Positions 1-6,652 of a stretch of DNA of 8,983 bases are shown here, in pieces. A program made the position numbers and the translations under genes. The stretch is from Candidatus Njordarchaeota archaeon (GTDB lineage: Archaea; Asgardarchaeota; Njordarchaeia; Njordarchaeales; JAHKLH01): contig JAHKLH010000053.1 of the NCBI GenBank assembly GCA_029856635.1, forward strand, positions 1 through 8,983. Reading direction: 5' to 3'. Each line of letters starts with the position of its first letter. Position 1 is the first letter of the stretch. The notes beneath the pieces are model-generated. The model saw only the letters and a program-made list of their open reading frames with translations, was not told where the DNA came from and did not search any database.

Positions 1-143
1 TAAGCCTTCTAGTAGAAATGGAAGAATATGAAAAATGAAACTAAAGACTTCGATAAGATCCATGCATATGACTTTTATTTACTAATAGTAAGAAAGTAAA
101 AACATAATCTCAAAACCAATTTTTAAATGGAGAGACAAAGGAT

Positions 144-161
144 ATCATTCATTGGAATGAT
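144..161 (-). terminator. Hairpin downstream of the KH-protein gene, possible terminator
   Basis: A perfect 7-bp stem (ATCATTC/GAATGAT) with a 4-nt loop lies about 25 nt past the stop codon of the minus-strand KH-protein gene. Further downstream on that strand are short T-runs (for example at 98-102). Archaeal termination depends mainly on T-tracts, so the hairpin may instead be a 3'-end processing or stability element. Apart from this, 1-185 holds only ORFs shorter than 20 codons and nothing I recognise. Confidence 0.3.
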
Positions 162-185
162 GGAGGAAAACTTGAATTAGTTAGC

Positions 186-797
186 TTAGTTATCGTTCTT
201 CCTTGTCCTTTTTTCTAAAACCCAGAGATCTCTTAAGGAGGGAGTTTCAAGCTGAGTTATTTTAAGCATGCTTATTTCTATCTCTAACCATTGGCATACT
301 CTACCATGGGGAGCACCATTCGCTATTTTCCTTATTGCTTCAACAGCGAGATCGATTCTATCAAAAGGTCCGATAATTCCAACCTCTGGTTTTTCGTCGC
401 TTACGACGATTTTCGTTTTTGTGAGTTCCTCACTTAAACGTTTTGCGCGTCCTTTTTCTCCGATGATTCTTGATTTAATTCGCCATAAATCTTCCTTTTG
501 TCTTCTTGGTCTTACAAATTCTTTTAAGTTAACAGTTCTAAACAAGTATTCATCTTTTGCCAACAGTAAAGCGTCCTCAAGTTTGAAGCCTAAGTTAAGT
601 GCATCAAATAAATCTTTGAGGCGATACAAGACATCTGCCTTGTCTTCTGGTGCATATGCTGTGATTTTTCCTTCACGCGTAATTTGCAGGGTTACTCCAA
701 AGGCTTTTTCAATTAATTTTTTTCCTTCTTCGTTATTCTTGAGTAGCATTTTTACTCTTTTTGGCGATAAAACATATGTCAAGAAGATTTTTGACAT
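186..797 (-). CDS. KH-domain RNA-binding protein, archaeal Pno1/Dim2 (Krr1-like) family
   Basis: This is probably the archaeal counterpart of Pno1/Dim2, which binds pre-rRNA near the 3' end of 16S during small-subunit maturation in the cytoplasm. The 203-residue protein has a degenerate N-terminal KH-like half (about 1-80) and a clear second KH domain. The second domain carries the GxxG loop as GEKG (113-116) inside RIIGEKGRAKRLSEEL, followed by the family hallmark GAPHG (161-165). I chose ATG at 797 because GGGGG (804-808) sits 6 nt upstream. The reading frame stays open to a TTG at 875, but that would add 26 residues that look unlike the family and would use up the divergent promoter. In many archaea this gene lies beside rio1 and the aIF1A gene; here its divergent neighbour is an amidohydrolase. 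The basic, Asn-ending C-terminal tail looks unstructured. The family assignment is strong; the exact role is inferred from homologues. Confidence 0.88.
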   Translation of the reverse strand: MSKIFLTYVLSPKRVKMLLKNNEEGKKLIEKAFGVTLQITREGKITAYAPEDKADVLYRLKDLFDALNLGFKLEDALLLAKDEYLFRTVNLKEFVRPRRQKEDLWRIKSRIIGEKGRAKRLSEELTKTKIVVSDEKPEVGIIGPFDRIDLAVEAIRKIANGAPHGRVCQWLEIEISMLKITQLETPSLRDLWVLEKRTRKNDN

Positions 798-875
798 CTT
801 TAACCCCCACGAATCAAATGAACTTACCAAAAAGTATTTATCGTTAAATTTTAAAACATGTGTGGGTGAATACAA
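798..875. promoter_or_regulatory. Divergent promoter region (KH protein / amidohydrolase)
   Basis: This 78-bp spacer separates two divergent starts. An AT-rich element at 834-843 reads GTATTTATCG on plus and CGATAAATAC on minus. It lies about 40 bp from each ATG/GTG, the right distance for a TATA box in both directions if leaders are 12-20 nt. On plus, GGGTGA (864-869) is the amidohydrolase ribosome binding site; on minus, GGGGG (804-808) serves the KH gene. A second AT-rich block (845-857) is an alternative TATA box. Shared use is inference from spacing only. Confidence 0.4.
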
Positions 876-2336
876 GTGATAATTAAAGGCAAAATATTTT
901 CCGGTGATGAATTCATTGAAAACTTAAAAATTGTTGGTGGTAAAATTGTTGGTTTAAATGTATCCGAAGAATCAGATTTAGATTTCGGCGAGAGAACGGT
1001 TCTTCCTGCTTTTATTGATGCTCATGCGCATTTTACTGATATGGGTTTTCGATCCTTCTGGTTAAATGCGTTTAATTTAAAGAGAAAAAAGGATTTTCTT
1101 GATTTGATTGCAAGAGCAGCACAGGTAACACCAAAAGGCGATTGGATATTAATTGCTGGATTCGATGAAACTCGGTGGACTGACGATCCTACATATCCTA
1201 CACGAAAAGAACTTGACGAAGTTGCACCTGATCATTTGGTTTATGCAAGACGCATATGTGGTCATATGGCCGTAATTAATTCGCGAGTAATTCGTTTCTT
1301 TAATATTCAAAAGGGACGTAATATTGACATTGAGAGAGGTATTCTTCGAGAAGAGGCAATGAAACAGATAGAATCTTACCTCAAAAGCAATATTGAAAAA
1401 CTAGCACAGGGAATTCTCAAAGCTCAGGAAATGTGCTTAAAGGAAGGAGTTATTGCTATAAGCGAATTCTTGTCGCCACGAACTCTAATGGCATTAAGGC
1501 TTTTGTCTGAAGAAAGGTTAATGGTTAATCTTTGTCTTTATTTTTATTATGAATACGCTAAGATGCTAATAGACCTTGGATTCTGGAAGGGATGGAAATT
1601 CAATGGAGTAATCCTAAACGGAATCAAAATTTTTTTAGATGGTAGCATTGGAGCAAGAACTGCCGCATTTTATGATGCATATAAAGACGACCCAAGAAAT
1701 AAAGGTCAACTTTTAATAGATGAATCAAATTTGCTGGAAATAATTAAACTCGCAGAAAGAGCAAAGATGCAGTTGGCGATACATGCAATAGGAGATAGAG
1801 CAATTGATGTAGCCTTAAACGCTTTAAAGAATATTTCAAAAGGTAATCCTCTTAGACATAGAATTGAACATTTTGAAGCAGCTACTGATGATCAAATAAA
1901 GACAGCAGCGAAGCTTAACATCATACTTTCTATGCAACCTAATTTCCTACAGTGGCAGATTCCAGGTGGGATGTATGAAAGACGACTAGGAAAAGAACGA
2001 GCTAAAATGCTAAATAGATTCAGAACAATTATTAATTCCGGAGCAATTGCAGCCTTTGGATCGGACTCAATGCCTTTTGGACCCATGTATGGAGTTTATT
2101 GGGCGGTTAATCATCCCAATGAGAATGAAAAAATAAACTTAATTGACGCAGTTCGTTGCTATACTTACAACTCAGCATATGCGTTGTTCCTTGAAAAACG
2201 TCTTGGAAAAATCGCACGAGGTTTTGAAGCAAAGATAATTGTATTAGACAGAGATATTTTCAGCGAGGACTTCTCGAAGTTGAAGGAGAGCAAAGTAATT
2301 GCATTTATCTCTGGAGAGAAGATTATTAACCTTTAA
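876..2336 (+). CDS. Amidohydrolase family 3 metal-dependent hydrolase (YtcJ-like)
   Basis: This 486-residue protein is a cytosolic TIM-barrel metal hydrolase of the amidohydrolase superfamily, Amidohydro_3/YtcJ branch, cleaving an unknown amide or related C-N bond. Family members include N-substituted formamide deformylase, but substrates vary too widely to predict one. Visible motifs in order: a small N-terminal beta-sandwich (about 1-45); the metal-binding HxH in FIDAHAHF (His50, His52); GFDETRW (95-101) and CGHMAVIN (128-135), both typical of the branch; K251 in KIFLDGS; His303 in HAIGDRA; RHRIEH (327-332); and the catalytic Asp397 in GSDSMP. The C-terminal strands complete the sandwich. 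All expected residues are present, so the enzyme should be active. The start is GTG at 876, supported by GGGTGA 6 nt upstream. It is monocistronic and its 3' end overlaps the opposing gene by 11 bp. The family call is secure; the substrate is unknown. Confidence 0.92.
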   Translation: MIIKGKIFSGDEFIENLKIVGGKIVGLNVSEESDLDFGERTVLPAFIDAHAHFTDMGFRSFWLNAFNLKRKKDFLDLIARAAQVTPKGDWILIAGFDETRWTDDPTYPTRKELDEVAPDHLVYARRICGHMAVINSRVIRFFNIQKGRNIDIERGILREEAMKQIESYLKSNIEKLAQGILKAQEMCLKEGVIAISEFLSPRTLMALRLLSEERLMVNLCLYFYYEYAKMLIDLGFWKGWKFNGVILNGIKIFLDGSIGARTAAFYDAYKDDPRNKGQLLIDESNLLEIIKLAERAKMQLAIHAIGDRAIDVALNALKNISKGNPLRHRIEHFEAATDDQIKTAAKLNIILSMQPNFLQWQIPGGMYERRLGKERAKMLNRFRTIINSGAIAAFGSDSMPFGPMYGVYWAVNHPNENEKINLIDAVRCYTYNSAYALFLEKRLGKIARGFEAKIIVLDRDIFSEDFSKLKESKVIAFISGEKIINL

Positions 2337-2874
2337 TCTTACTAATGATCATTGTGACTTGACGTTTGAACTTTTCAAAGCATTGTAAAGGCTCGCGATT
2401 CATCAATCGCGACAATGTAACAAAGAATGCGAGGGCTCCACGAAGCGATGTTAGTTTAAATGCTCCTTTAGAATAATTCACCGTGATGAGCTCATCTCCA
2501 TCCGAAAATTGTGCAACAATCACTCGCCCAGGTAATCCTTCGACCTTTGAGGCACGGGAAAAAACATAAATTAGTCTAATTATACCCTCCTCCCCGAGGT
2601 CTAAGTCGCCGAATGACACAAAGAGAGGTAACTTACATGTTTTTAATAGGAGATCATAGAGGGCAGCTACTACTCTTAAAGCCATGGGAGCCTCATTAGA
2701 CGGTTCTCCAAAGAATACGAATGATGCAAATTGAGCAGGAAGTTTCTCATCGGCGAGTATACCATCAAGGATTTTAATGAATTGTTGATAGAGATTTTCA
2801 ACAAGTTGTTTTTCACGTAAATATGTTTGAATAACTTGTTCCTTGAGATTAGGGTCAAATATCACGAAAAACAT
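2326..2874 (-). CDS. Conserved-looking hypothetical protein, 182 residues
   Basis: I do not recognise this protein. It has no signal peptide and no long membrane segment, and is probably cytosolic. Residues 8-45 look like one or two amphipathic helices rich in Gln and Lys; 47-90 alternate hydrophobic strands and a helix (FASFVFFGEP, then ALRVVAALYDLLLKTC); 99-150 contain beta-like stretches around VIVAQFSDGDELITV; a basic helix closes the protein. No Cys cluster, Walker motif, helix-turn-helix or metal-binding His pattern is visible; there are only two cysteines (80, 165). It is taken as a gene because the ATG at 2874 has GGGG (2881-2884) 6 nt upstream, the frame is open for 182 codons, and it fills the space between neighbours exactly. 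It overlaps the amidohydrolase 3' end by 11 bp and is divergent from hflX. Confidence 0.72.
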   Translation of the reverse strand: MFFVIFDPNLKEQVIQTYLREKQLVENLYQQFIKILDGILADEKLPAQFASFVFFGEPSNEAPMALRVVAALYDLLLKTCKLPLFVSFGDLDLGEEGIIRLIYVFSRASKVEGLPGRVIVAQFSDGDELITVNYSKGAFKLTSLRGALAFFVTLSRLMNREPLQCFEKFKRQVTMIISKIKG

Positions 2875-2957
2875 TTATAACCCCATGCAAATCCAAAAAG
2901 AAGAAAACTTTTACTTGATTTTCATTAAAACAATATTAAACGATAGAAGGGGGAAAT
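2875..2957. promoter_or_regulatory. Divergent promoter region (hypothetical protein / hflX)
   Basis: This 83-bp AT-rich spacer contains the starts of two divergent transcripts. On plus, AAGGGGG (2947-2953) is the HflX ribosome binding site, 4 nt from its ATG. On minus, GGGGTT (2884-2879) serves the hypothetical gene. A minus-strand TATA candidate is TTTAATATT (2940-2932). No equally clear TATA box is seen for hflX; the AT-rich stretch around 2907-2925 is the likely place. Confidence 0.35.
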
Positions 2958-4040
2958 ATGAAAGCAATAATTGCGATGCTAAGATTACTTAGAGAGACTG
3001 ACTGGCGATTAAAGCTTAATGAATTTCGACTGCTTTGTGAAACTGTAGGATATGAAATTGTAGAGGAGGTAATTCAAACAAAACCTGCACCTTTCTCAGC
3101 TACCCTATTCGGTCGTGGGAAGCTTGAGGAAATTGCAAAAATTGCTGAAGAAAAGCAAGTAGACGTAATCTTGATTTGGAATTCTCTTTCACCAATTCAA
3201 AGGTTTAACATAGAGCAAACTATAAAAAGATCAGTAATGGATCGAAATGACGTAATATTGGAGATTTTCAATAAGCATGCAACAGACGCTGTATCGAAAC
3301 TTCAAATTGAACTTGCGCAACTAAGAAGACAATTACCTTATCTGAAACTTTGGGTAAAGCTTCGAAAGACGGGAGAAAGACCATATACTAGAGCAGGTGG
3401 TGAATATGCTTGGAAATGGACGTGGAGGGACGTAAGACGTAGAATTTCTTTGATTAGGGAGAAGATAGAAACTCTTAGAAAACAAAAACTGCAATACATT
3501 AAGCGAAGAAAAGAAGAAGGATTTAAGTTTGTTTGTCTTGTTGGTTATTTCAATGCCGGTAAAAGTTCTTTGTTCAATGCGCTTGCAAGAACACAGAAGG
3601 CACAAGTGGATTCGAAACCGTTCACAACGCTTGCTAGCAAATTCGTTTCAATTCCGGAGTTAAAAAATGTTCTCCTAGTAGATACGATTGGATTCGCTGC
3701 GGGTCTGGACCCAAGGATAATTAAATCCTTTGCTATTAACTTAGATGAAATGCGAAATGCTGATATGTTATTATGGGTAGTTGATGTTTCTGACGAATAT
3801 GATATCTTTGCATTTAGAACACGAGCAGCAGCAGAAGTTCTTTCTGAGCTAAAATTGTTTGAAAAACCGCACATTGTTGTAGCGAACAAAATTGATAAGG
3901 ATATACCTGACATAGAGAAGAAAATCGAATTCATCGGAATGTGGACAAACGCACCTATTATAAAAGTTAGTGCTAAGACTGGCAAAGGTCTTGACGAACT
4001 TAAAAGAAAAATAAATGAATTTCTATTGAAATCAACGTAG
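2958..4040 (+). CDS. hflX: HflX family ribosome-associated GTPase
   Basis: HflX proteins bind the large ribosomal subunit and in bacteria split stalled 70S ribosomes; the archaeal role is less well defined. At 360 residues the protein is near normal length. The N-terminal HflX domain shows GRGKLEEI (52-59), LSPIQRFNIEQ (77-87), VMDRNDVILEIF (93-104) and LQIELAQLRRQLPYL (115-129), followed by a charged coiled-coil linker (about 155-187). The G domain has G1 GYFNAGKS (196-203), G2 threonines 223-224, G3 DTIG (242-245), G4 NKID (310-313) and G5 SAK (338-340), all intact. The glycine-rich loop that reads GPGE in bacterial HflX is AGGEYAWKW here (146-154), and the segment after DTIGF lacks the bacterial RDLP motif. 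Start ATG has a strong ribosome binding site. The downstream vapBC pair has its own promoter. Confidence 0.93.
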   Translation: MKAIIAMLRLLRETDWRLKLNEFRLLCETVGYEIVEEVIQTKPAPFSATLFGRGKLEEIAKIAEEKQVDVILIWNSLSPIQRFNIEQTIKRSVMDRNDVILEIFNKHATDAVSKLQIELAQLRRQLPYLKLWVKLRKTGERPYTRAGGEYAWKWTWRDVRRRISLIREKIETLRKQKLQYIKRRKEEGFKFVCLVGYFNAGKSSLFNALARTQKAQVDSKPFTTLASKFVSIPELKNVLLVDTIGFAAGLDPRIIKSFAINLDEMRNADMLLWVVDVSDEYDIFAFRTRAAAEVLSELKLFEKPHIVVANKIDKDIPDIEKKIEFIGMWTNAPIIKVSAKTGKGLDELKRKINEFLLKST

Positions 4041-4061
4041 TAGCTTTGGTTAGAGCCGAAC

Positions 4062-4079
4062 TTTTAATTCTTTCTTATT
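4062..4079 (+). terminator. T-rich tract after hflX, probable terminator
   Basis: About 20 nt past the hflX stop codon the plus strand becomes T-rich (TTTTAATTCTTTCTTATT), the usual form of archaeal intrinsic terminators, which need no hairpin. It lies just before the TATA box assigned to vapBC, so it would separate the two transcripts. Confidence 0.4.
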
Positions 4080-4081
4080 CC

Positions 4082-4120
4082 TTATTATATCTGAAGTTTC
4101 CGAAGTTTCTGAAATAGGGG
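4082..4120 (+). promoter_or_regulatory. vapBC promoter: TATA box and ribosome binding site
   Basis: TTATTATAT (4082-4090) is a good archaeal TATA box. Transcription should start near 4112-4116, and AGGGG (4116-4120) lies 6 nt before the VapB ATG. The two tandem repeats at 4092-4109 fall between the TATA box and the predicted transcription start, a common place for repressor binding. Confidence 0.5.
4092..4109 (+). repeat. Tandem 9-bp repeat, candidate VapB operator
   Basis: The 9-mer TGAAGTTTC (4092-4100) is followed at once by CGAAGTTTC (4101-4109), and TGAAA (4110-4114) starts a third partial copy. Each core GAAGTTTC is an imperfect dyad of the form GAA-NN-TTC. AbrB-type antitoxins usually autorepress their own operon together with the toxin, so this is a plausible operator; binding is inference from position. 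Confidence 0.4.
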
Positions 4121-4126
4121 AATGGT

Positions 4127-4372
4127 ATGAGAACAATAGTAAAGCTTAAAGTCGGTTCAAAGGGGGAGATTTACACTACAAAAGAAATAAGAAAAATACT
4201 TGGCATAGAGGGAGCTCGCGAGGTTATTGCGGTAATTACCAAAGACGGTTTATTAATTAAGCCAAGGAGATCAATTGAGGATTTACTCAAAAAACGAGGT
4301 GTAAAAATCGAGATAACTGTGGAAGAGTTTGAGAAGTTATCAGAGGAAATACAGGAGGAGATCCTTAAATGA
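4127..4372 (+). CDS. vapB: AbrB/SpoVT-type antitoxin, VapB
   Basis: This 81-residue protein is the antitoxin of a type II toxin-antitoxin pair: it binds DNA and neutralises the ribonuclease encoded next to it. Residues 5-47 form a swapped-hairpin AbrB domain, seen from VGSKGEIYTTKEIRKILGI (9-27) and the following hydrophobic strands ending in GLLIKPR. The acidic C-terminal part (49-81, with EEFEKLSEEIQEE) is the expected toxin-binding tail. The usual Pro in the domain's 'iPkeiR' segment is replaced by Thr (TTKEIR). ATG at 4127 is preceded by AGGGG; the nearby ATG at 4122 runs into a stop two codons later. The stop codon overlaps the toxin start by 4 nt (ATGA), so the two are translationally coupled. 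Confidence 0.88.
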   Translation: MRTIVKLKVGSKGEIYTTKEIRKILGIEGAREVIAVITKDGLLIKPRRSIEDLLKKRGVKIEITVEEFEKLSEEIQEEILK

Positions 4373-4860
4373 AAATCACTAAAATTCTGTTAGATACAAC
4401 TTACTTGTTACCATTATTTGAAATCAAAACTGAAAAATTTTCAAAGAATGATCTTAAAAGATTGTTGAAAATGAATGTGGAGCTATATTATAACCCAGTT
4501 TCCCTGATTGAAATTAAGTGGAAAATTATTAAACTGTGTAAGCGCAATAGAAGCAAATTAAAATATATGAGAAAAGTATACAATGAGACCCTGGAATATT
4601 TGCAAACAACTGACGAGTTAATTCCAACAGAAATAATTACAAAGGAAATTAGTGTTTTAGATGATATTCTCTTTGATGCAGGTATAAGAGATTTCTTTGA
4701 TAGAATTATCGTTGCAACAGCAGAGATTTTTACAGGCGTTTTATTAACCGAGGATGAGGAATTAAGGGATATCCCTATGAAGCTCGACGAGTTTCGAGAC
4801 TTGCTGATTATTAGTTGGAATGAATTACAAGAGATTATGAAAAGGAAGAACCAAAAATAA
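4369..4860 (+). CDS. vapC: PIN-domain ribonuclease toxin, VapC
   Basis: VapC toxins are Mg2+-dependent PIN-domain endoribonucleases that typically cleave tRNA or rRNA and stop translation when free of VapB. The 163-residue protein keeps the acidic active-site pattern: Asp9 in LLDTTYLLP, Glu48 in SLIEIKWK, Asp111 in DFFDRIIVATAE, and Glu128/Asp129 in LLTEDEEL. It is somewhat longer than the usual 130-140 residues because of a Lys-rich helical stretch (51-75) and a C-terminal helix. An unusually strong ribosome binding site, AGGAGGAG (4353-4360), lies inside vapB, 8 nt before the ATG. The 4-nt overlap with vapB fits a single operon. It ends 6 bp from the convergent radical SAM gene. The RNA target cannot be read from the sequence. 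Confidence 0.88.
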   Translation: MKITKILLDTTYLLPLFEIKTEKFSKNDLKRLLKMNVELYYNPVSLIEIKWKIIKLCKRNRSKLKYMRKVYNETLEYLQTTDELIPTEIITKEISVLDDILFDAGIRDFFDRIIVATAEIFTGVLLTEDEELRDIPMKLDEFRDLLIISWNELQEIMKRKNQK

Positions 4861-4866
4861 TTTACA

Positions 4867-5766
4867 TCATGCACGAATTGTTTGAGACAAAATTAAATGT
4901 GATCCATCACATGAGGGGGATTTCCTAAGAGGGAGACCTTCGCGACATGTTGCATACGTGATTCCGTAATTATCCGCTGTTTTGATTATTATAGAGAGAA
5001 ATTTCTTCCTAAGATCTTGGCTTAAATAGTAATAACGACCAATTTTTTCACCATCTTCAAAGTAAAGTTTTCTCCACTTTCCTTCGTATTCTGGAAAAAC
5101 CTTGATTAATTGCTTGAAGGACACTCGATCCGCTTTGTAAGTGCTTGTAACTATATGCCTAGCACCAGCCGAAATTACTTCTTTCACGAGCTCTTTTAAC
5201 ATCTCAAGATCATCATTTAAATACGGAATAATGGGATCTATTCTAACGCCAACTGGAATGTTATTCTCGGCGAGTTTTTGAACAGCAGAAATTCGTTCAG
5301 ATGGTGGTGGCGCTCCCGGCTCAATTTTCCGCGCTAAATTATCATCCAGCGTAGTTATTGTAATCATCACAGCGACGGGTTTATTGTAAATTATGTCAAT
5401 ATCTCGTACTACAAGATTGCTTTTAGTTGTTACCAAAATTTTACAGCCATGACGTAGAAGTATGCTAAGAGACTTACGAGTAACCAAAAATTTTTTCTCC
5501 TCCGGAGGATAAGGATCGGAGCTCGTGCTCATATTGATTGGCTTTGATTTATCAATAATGCGTATGTCATGAAGCAAACGTTCAATTAAATTTTGTTTTG
5601 GCCTGCTTATGAAACTCCCTCGTGTAAAGCGAGAAATATACGATCTCGCATAGCAGTAAAGGCACGAATGGGAGCATCCAGTATAAGGTTGAAATGAGTA
5701 TTTAGGAGGACACGTACAAAGTGGAGAACGCCAAGGGTCAAATTCTCGAATAACATACAAGGGCAT
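4867..5766 (-). CDS. Radical SAM protein, COG1533 (SplB-like) family
   Basis: The protein (299 residues) belongs to the radical SAM family related by sequence to spore photoproduct lyase and often called DNA repair photolyase; the function of archaeal members is not established. The family signature PYTGCSHSCLYCYAR (27-41) supplies the CX3CX2C cluster ligands Cys31, Cys35 and Cys38. Other conserved stretches are STSSDPYPPEE (80-90), KIEPGAPPPSERI (147-159) and GVRIDPIIPYLNDD (173-186), which shape the partial TIM barrel. Extra cysteines at 17, 19, 274 and 286 might bind a second cluster or be structural. I see no reason to call it a true spore photoproduct lyase. ATG at 5766 is the only sensible start; its ribosome binding site is weak (CTGGAAAACA before ATG). 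It is transcribed alone, away from the ICMT-type gene. Confidence 0.88.
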   Translation of the reverse strand: MPLYVIREFDPWRSPLCTCPPKYSFQPYTGCSHSCLYCYARSYISRFTRGSFISRPKQNLIERLLHDIRIIDKSKPINMSTSSDPYPPEEKKFLVTRKSLSILLRHGCKILVTTKSNLVVRDIDIIYNKPVAVMITITTLDDNLARKIEPGAPPPSERISAVQKLAENNIPVGVRIDPIIPYLNDDLEMLKELVKEVISAGARHIVTSTYKADRVSFKQLIKVFPEYEGKWRKLYFEDGEKIGRYYYLSQDLRKKFLSIIIKTADNYGITYATCREGLPLRKSPSCDGSHLILSQTIRA

Positions 5767-5799
5767 TGTTTTCCAGCTTTTTTGTCCTAGATAGATATC

Positions 5800-5818
5800 A
5801 TGAGATTTAATGTATAAG
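5800..5818 (-). promoter_or_regulatory. Possible TATA region for the radical SAM gene
   Basis: On the minus strand this stretch reads as AT-rich CTTATACATTAAATC, about 35-50 nt upstream of the ATG at 5766. That distance fits a short leader. It is called from composition and spacing only. Confidence 0.3.
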
Positions 5819-5878
5819 AAAATGACAAAATGTTAAAATTTCTTGCATCACAGTATTCTTACTTTTCTATCTCCCTCA

Positions 5879-5886
5879 TTTAAATA
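5879..5886 (+). promoter_or_regulatory. TATA box for the ICMT-type gene
   Basis: TTTAAATA is a near-consensus archaeal TATA box. It predicts transcription starting about 26 nt downstream, near 5905-5912. This coincides with the ATG at 5909 (a leaderless start) or gives a roughly 26-nt leader carrying GGTGAT (5927-5932) before the ATG at 5936. Confidence 0.55.
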
Positions 5887-5935
5887 TCAACAAATGTAAA
5901 TATGTTTGATGCACAGAATCGTTTTTGGTGATTTC

Positions 5936-6487
5936 ATGTCCCCAATTGCTATCAAAAAGAATGAAAATAGAAAGCATATAATCATGGGTTTACTATTAGG
6001 AGCATTAATTTTCGTAATACTTATACCACTAGTAATTGTTCATCTTTCTATTTATCTAAGTACTCTTTTAGGTCTGAGAATCTATACAAATTTTCTCTTA
6101 ATACTGCTTGGTGTAATTCTAGTTTTAATTGGGCTTTCTCTCACTGGATGGGCAGCGTGGGCTCTTTGGAAGGATGGAAGGGGATCGCCACTACCAATTG
6201 CTCCAACGAAGAAGCTCGTAGTTAGTGGGCCTTATGCATATACAAGAAATCCAATGATTCTTGGCGCATTTTTGTATTATACTGGATTAATTCTCATATC
6301 TGGTGCTCTGATAGGTTTAGTAATAGTATTTTCTTTCACAGTGCTTGCTCTGATCTATGTTAAGTTTGTTGAAGAGAAAGAACTTGAAAGAAGACTCGGT
6401 GAACCATACGTTAAATACAAGAAATCCACGCCCTTCTTCATTCCAAGACCAAGACGCAAGAAATATTCGCATGAATTAAGTCGCTAA
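5936..6487 (+). CDS. Isoprenylcysteine carboxyl methyltransferase / PEMT-type membrane methyltransferase
   Basis: This is a small integral-membrane, SAM-dependent methyltransferase of the ICMT/PEMT fold. The 183-residue protein has hydrophobic segments at about 14-46, 50-78 and 105-145, the last long enough for a helical hairpin. The family's SAM-binding C-terminal region is clear: VVSGPYAYTRNPM (95-107), then EEKELERRLGEPYVKYKKSTPFFIP (146-170). ATG at 5936 is chosen because GGTGAT lies 3 nt before it. The frame also opens at ATG 5909, which would fit a leaderless transcript from the TATA box and add nine residues. Archaea generally lack CaaX prenylation, so the substrate is more likely a lipid, quinone-like molecule or other small compound; I cannot say which. 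A basic tail (171-176) follows the last segment. Confidence 0.85.
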   Translation: MSPIAIKKNENRKHIIMGLLLGALIFVILIPLVIVHLSIYLSTLLGLRIYTNFLLILLGVILVLIGLSLTGWAAWALWKDGRGSPLPIAPTKKLVVSGPYAYTRNPMILGAFLYYTGLILISGALIGLVIVFSFTVLALIYVKFVEEKELERRLGEPYVKYKKSTPFFIPRPRRKKYSHELSR

Positions 6488-6652
6488 ATGTTTATTACTG
6501 AGTAATGTGGATACTTAGTCATTATGAGTAATTTCAAAAAATTGGAAAATAAGTATCAAAATCAAATAGCATTTTAATCATGTTCTCCGTATGATTTTCC
6601 CTGTAGATTAGTAGATTTTGGTATCAAGTCACGTGTGTGCAAGATTATTCAT

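Noticed and set aside
127..180. 17-codon ORF starting ATGGAGAGA
   Set aside because: It is too short to support, has no clear ribosome binding site, and contains the hairpin at 144-161.
268..879. 203-codon open frame on the plus strand
   Set aside because: It lies antisense to the KH-domain gene, whose family motifs are unmistakable. Its product is Ser-rich low-complexity sequence without a recognisable domain.
3545..3985. 146-codon open frame on the minus strand inside hflX
   Set aside because: It mirrors the conserved G domain of HflX, and the translation shows no domain. No ribosome binding site was credited.
4488..4874. 128-codon open frame on the minus strand inside vapC
   Set aside because: It is antisense to a PIN-domain gene with an intact active site; the Ser/Ile-rich product looks like a shadow.
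6524..6577. 17-codon ORF starting ATGAGTAAT in the ICMT-amrS spacer
   Set aside because: No ribosome binding site precedes it, and its length is expected by chance; it also overlaps the inverted repeat at 6554.
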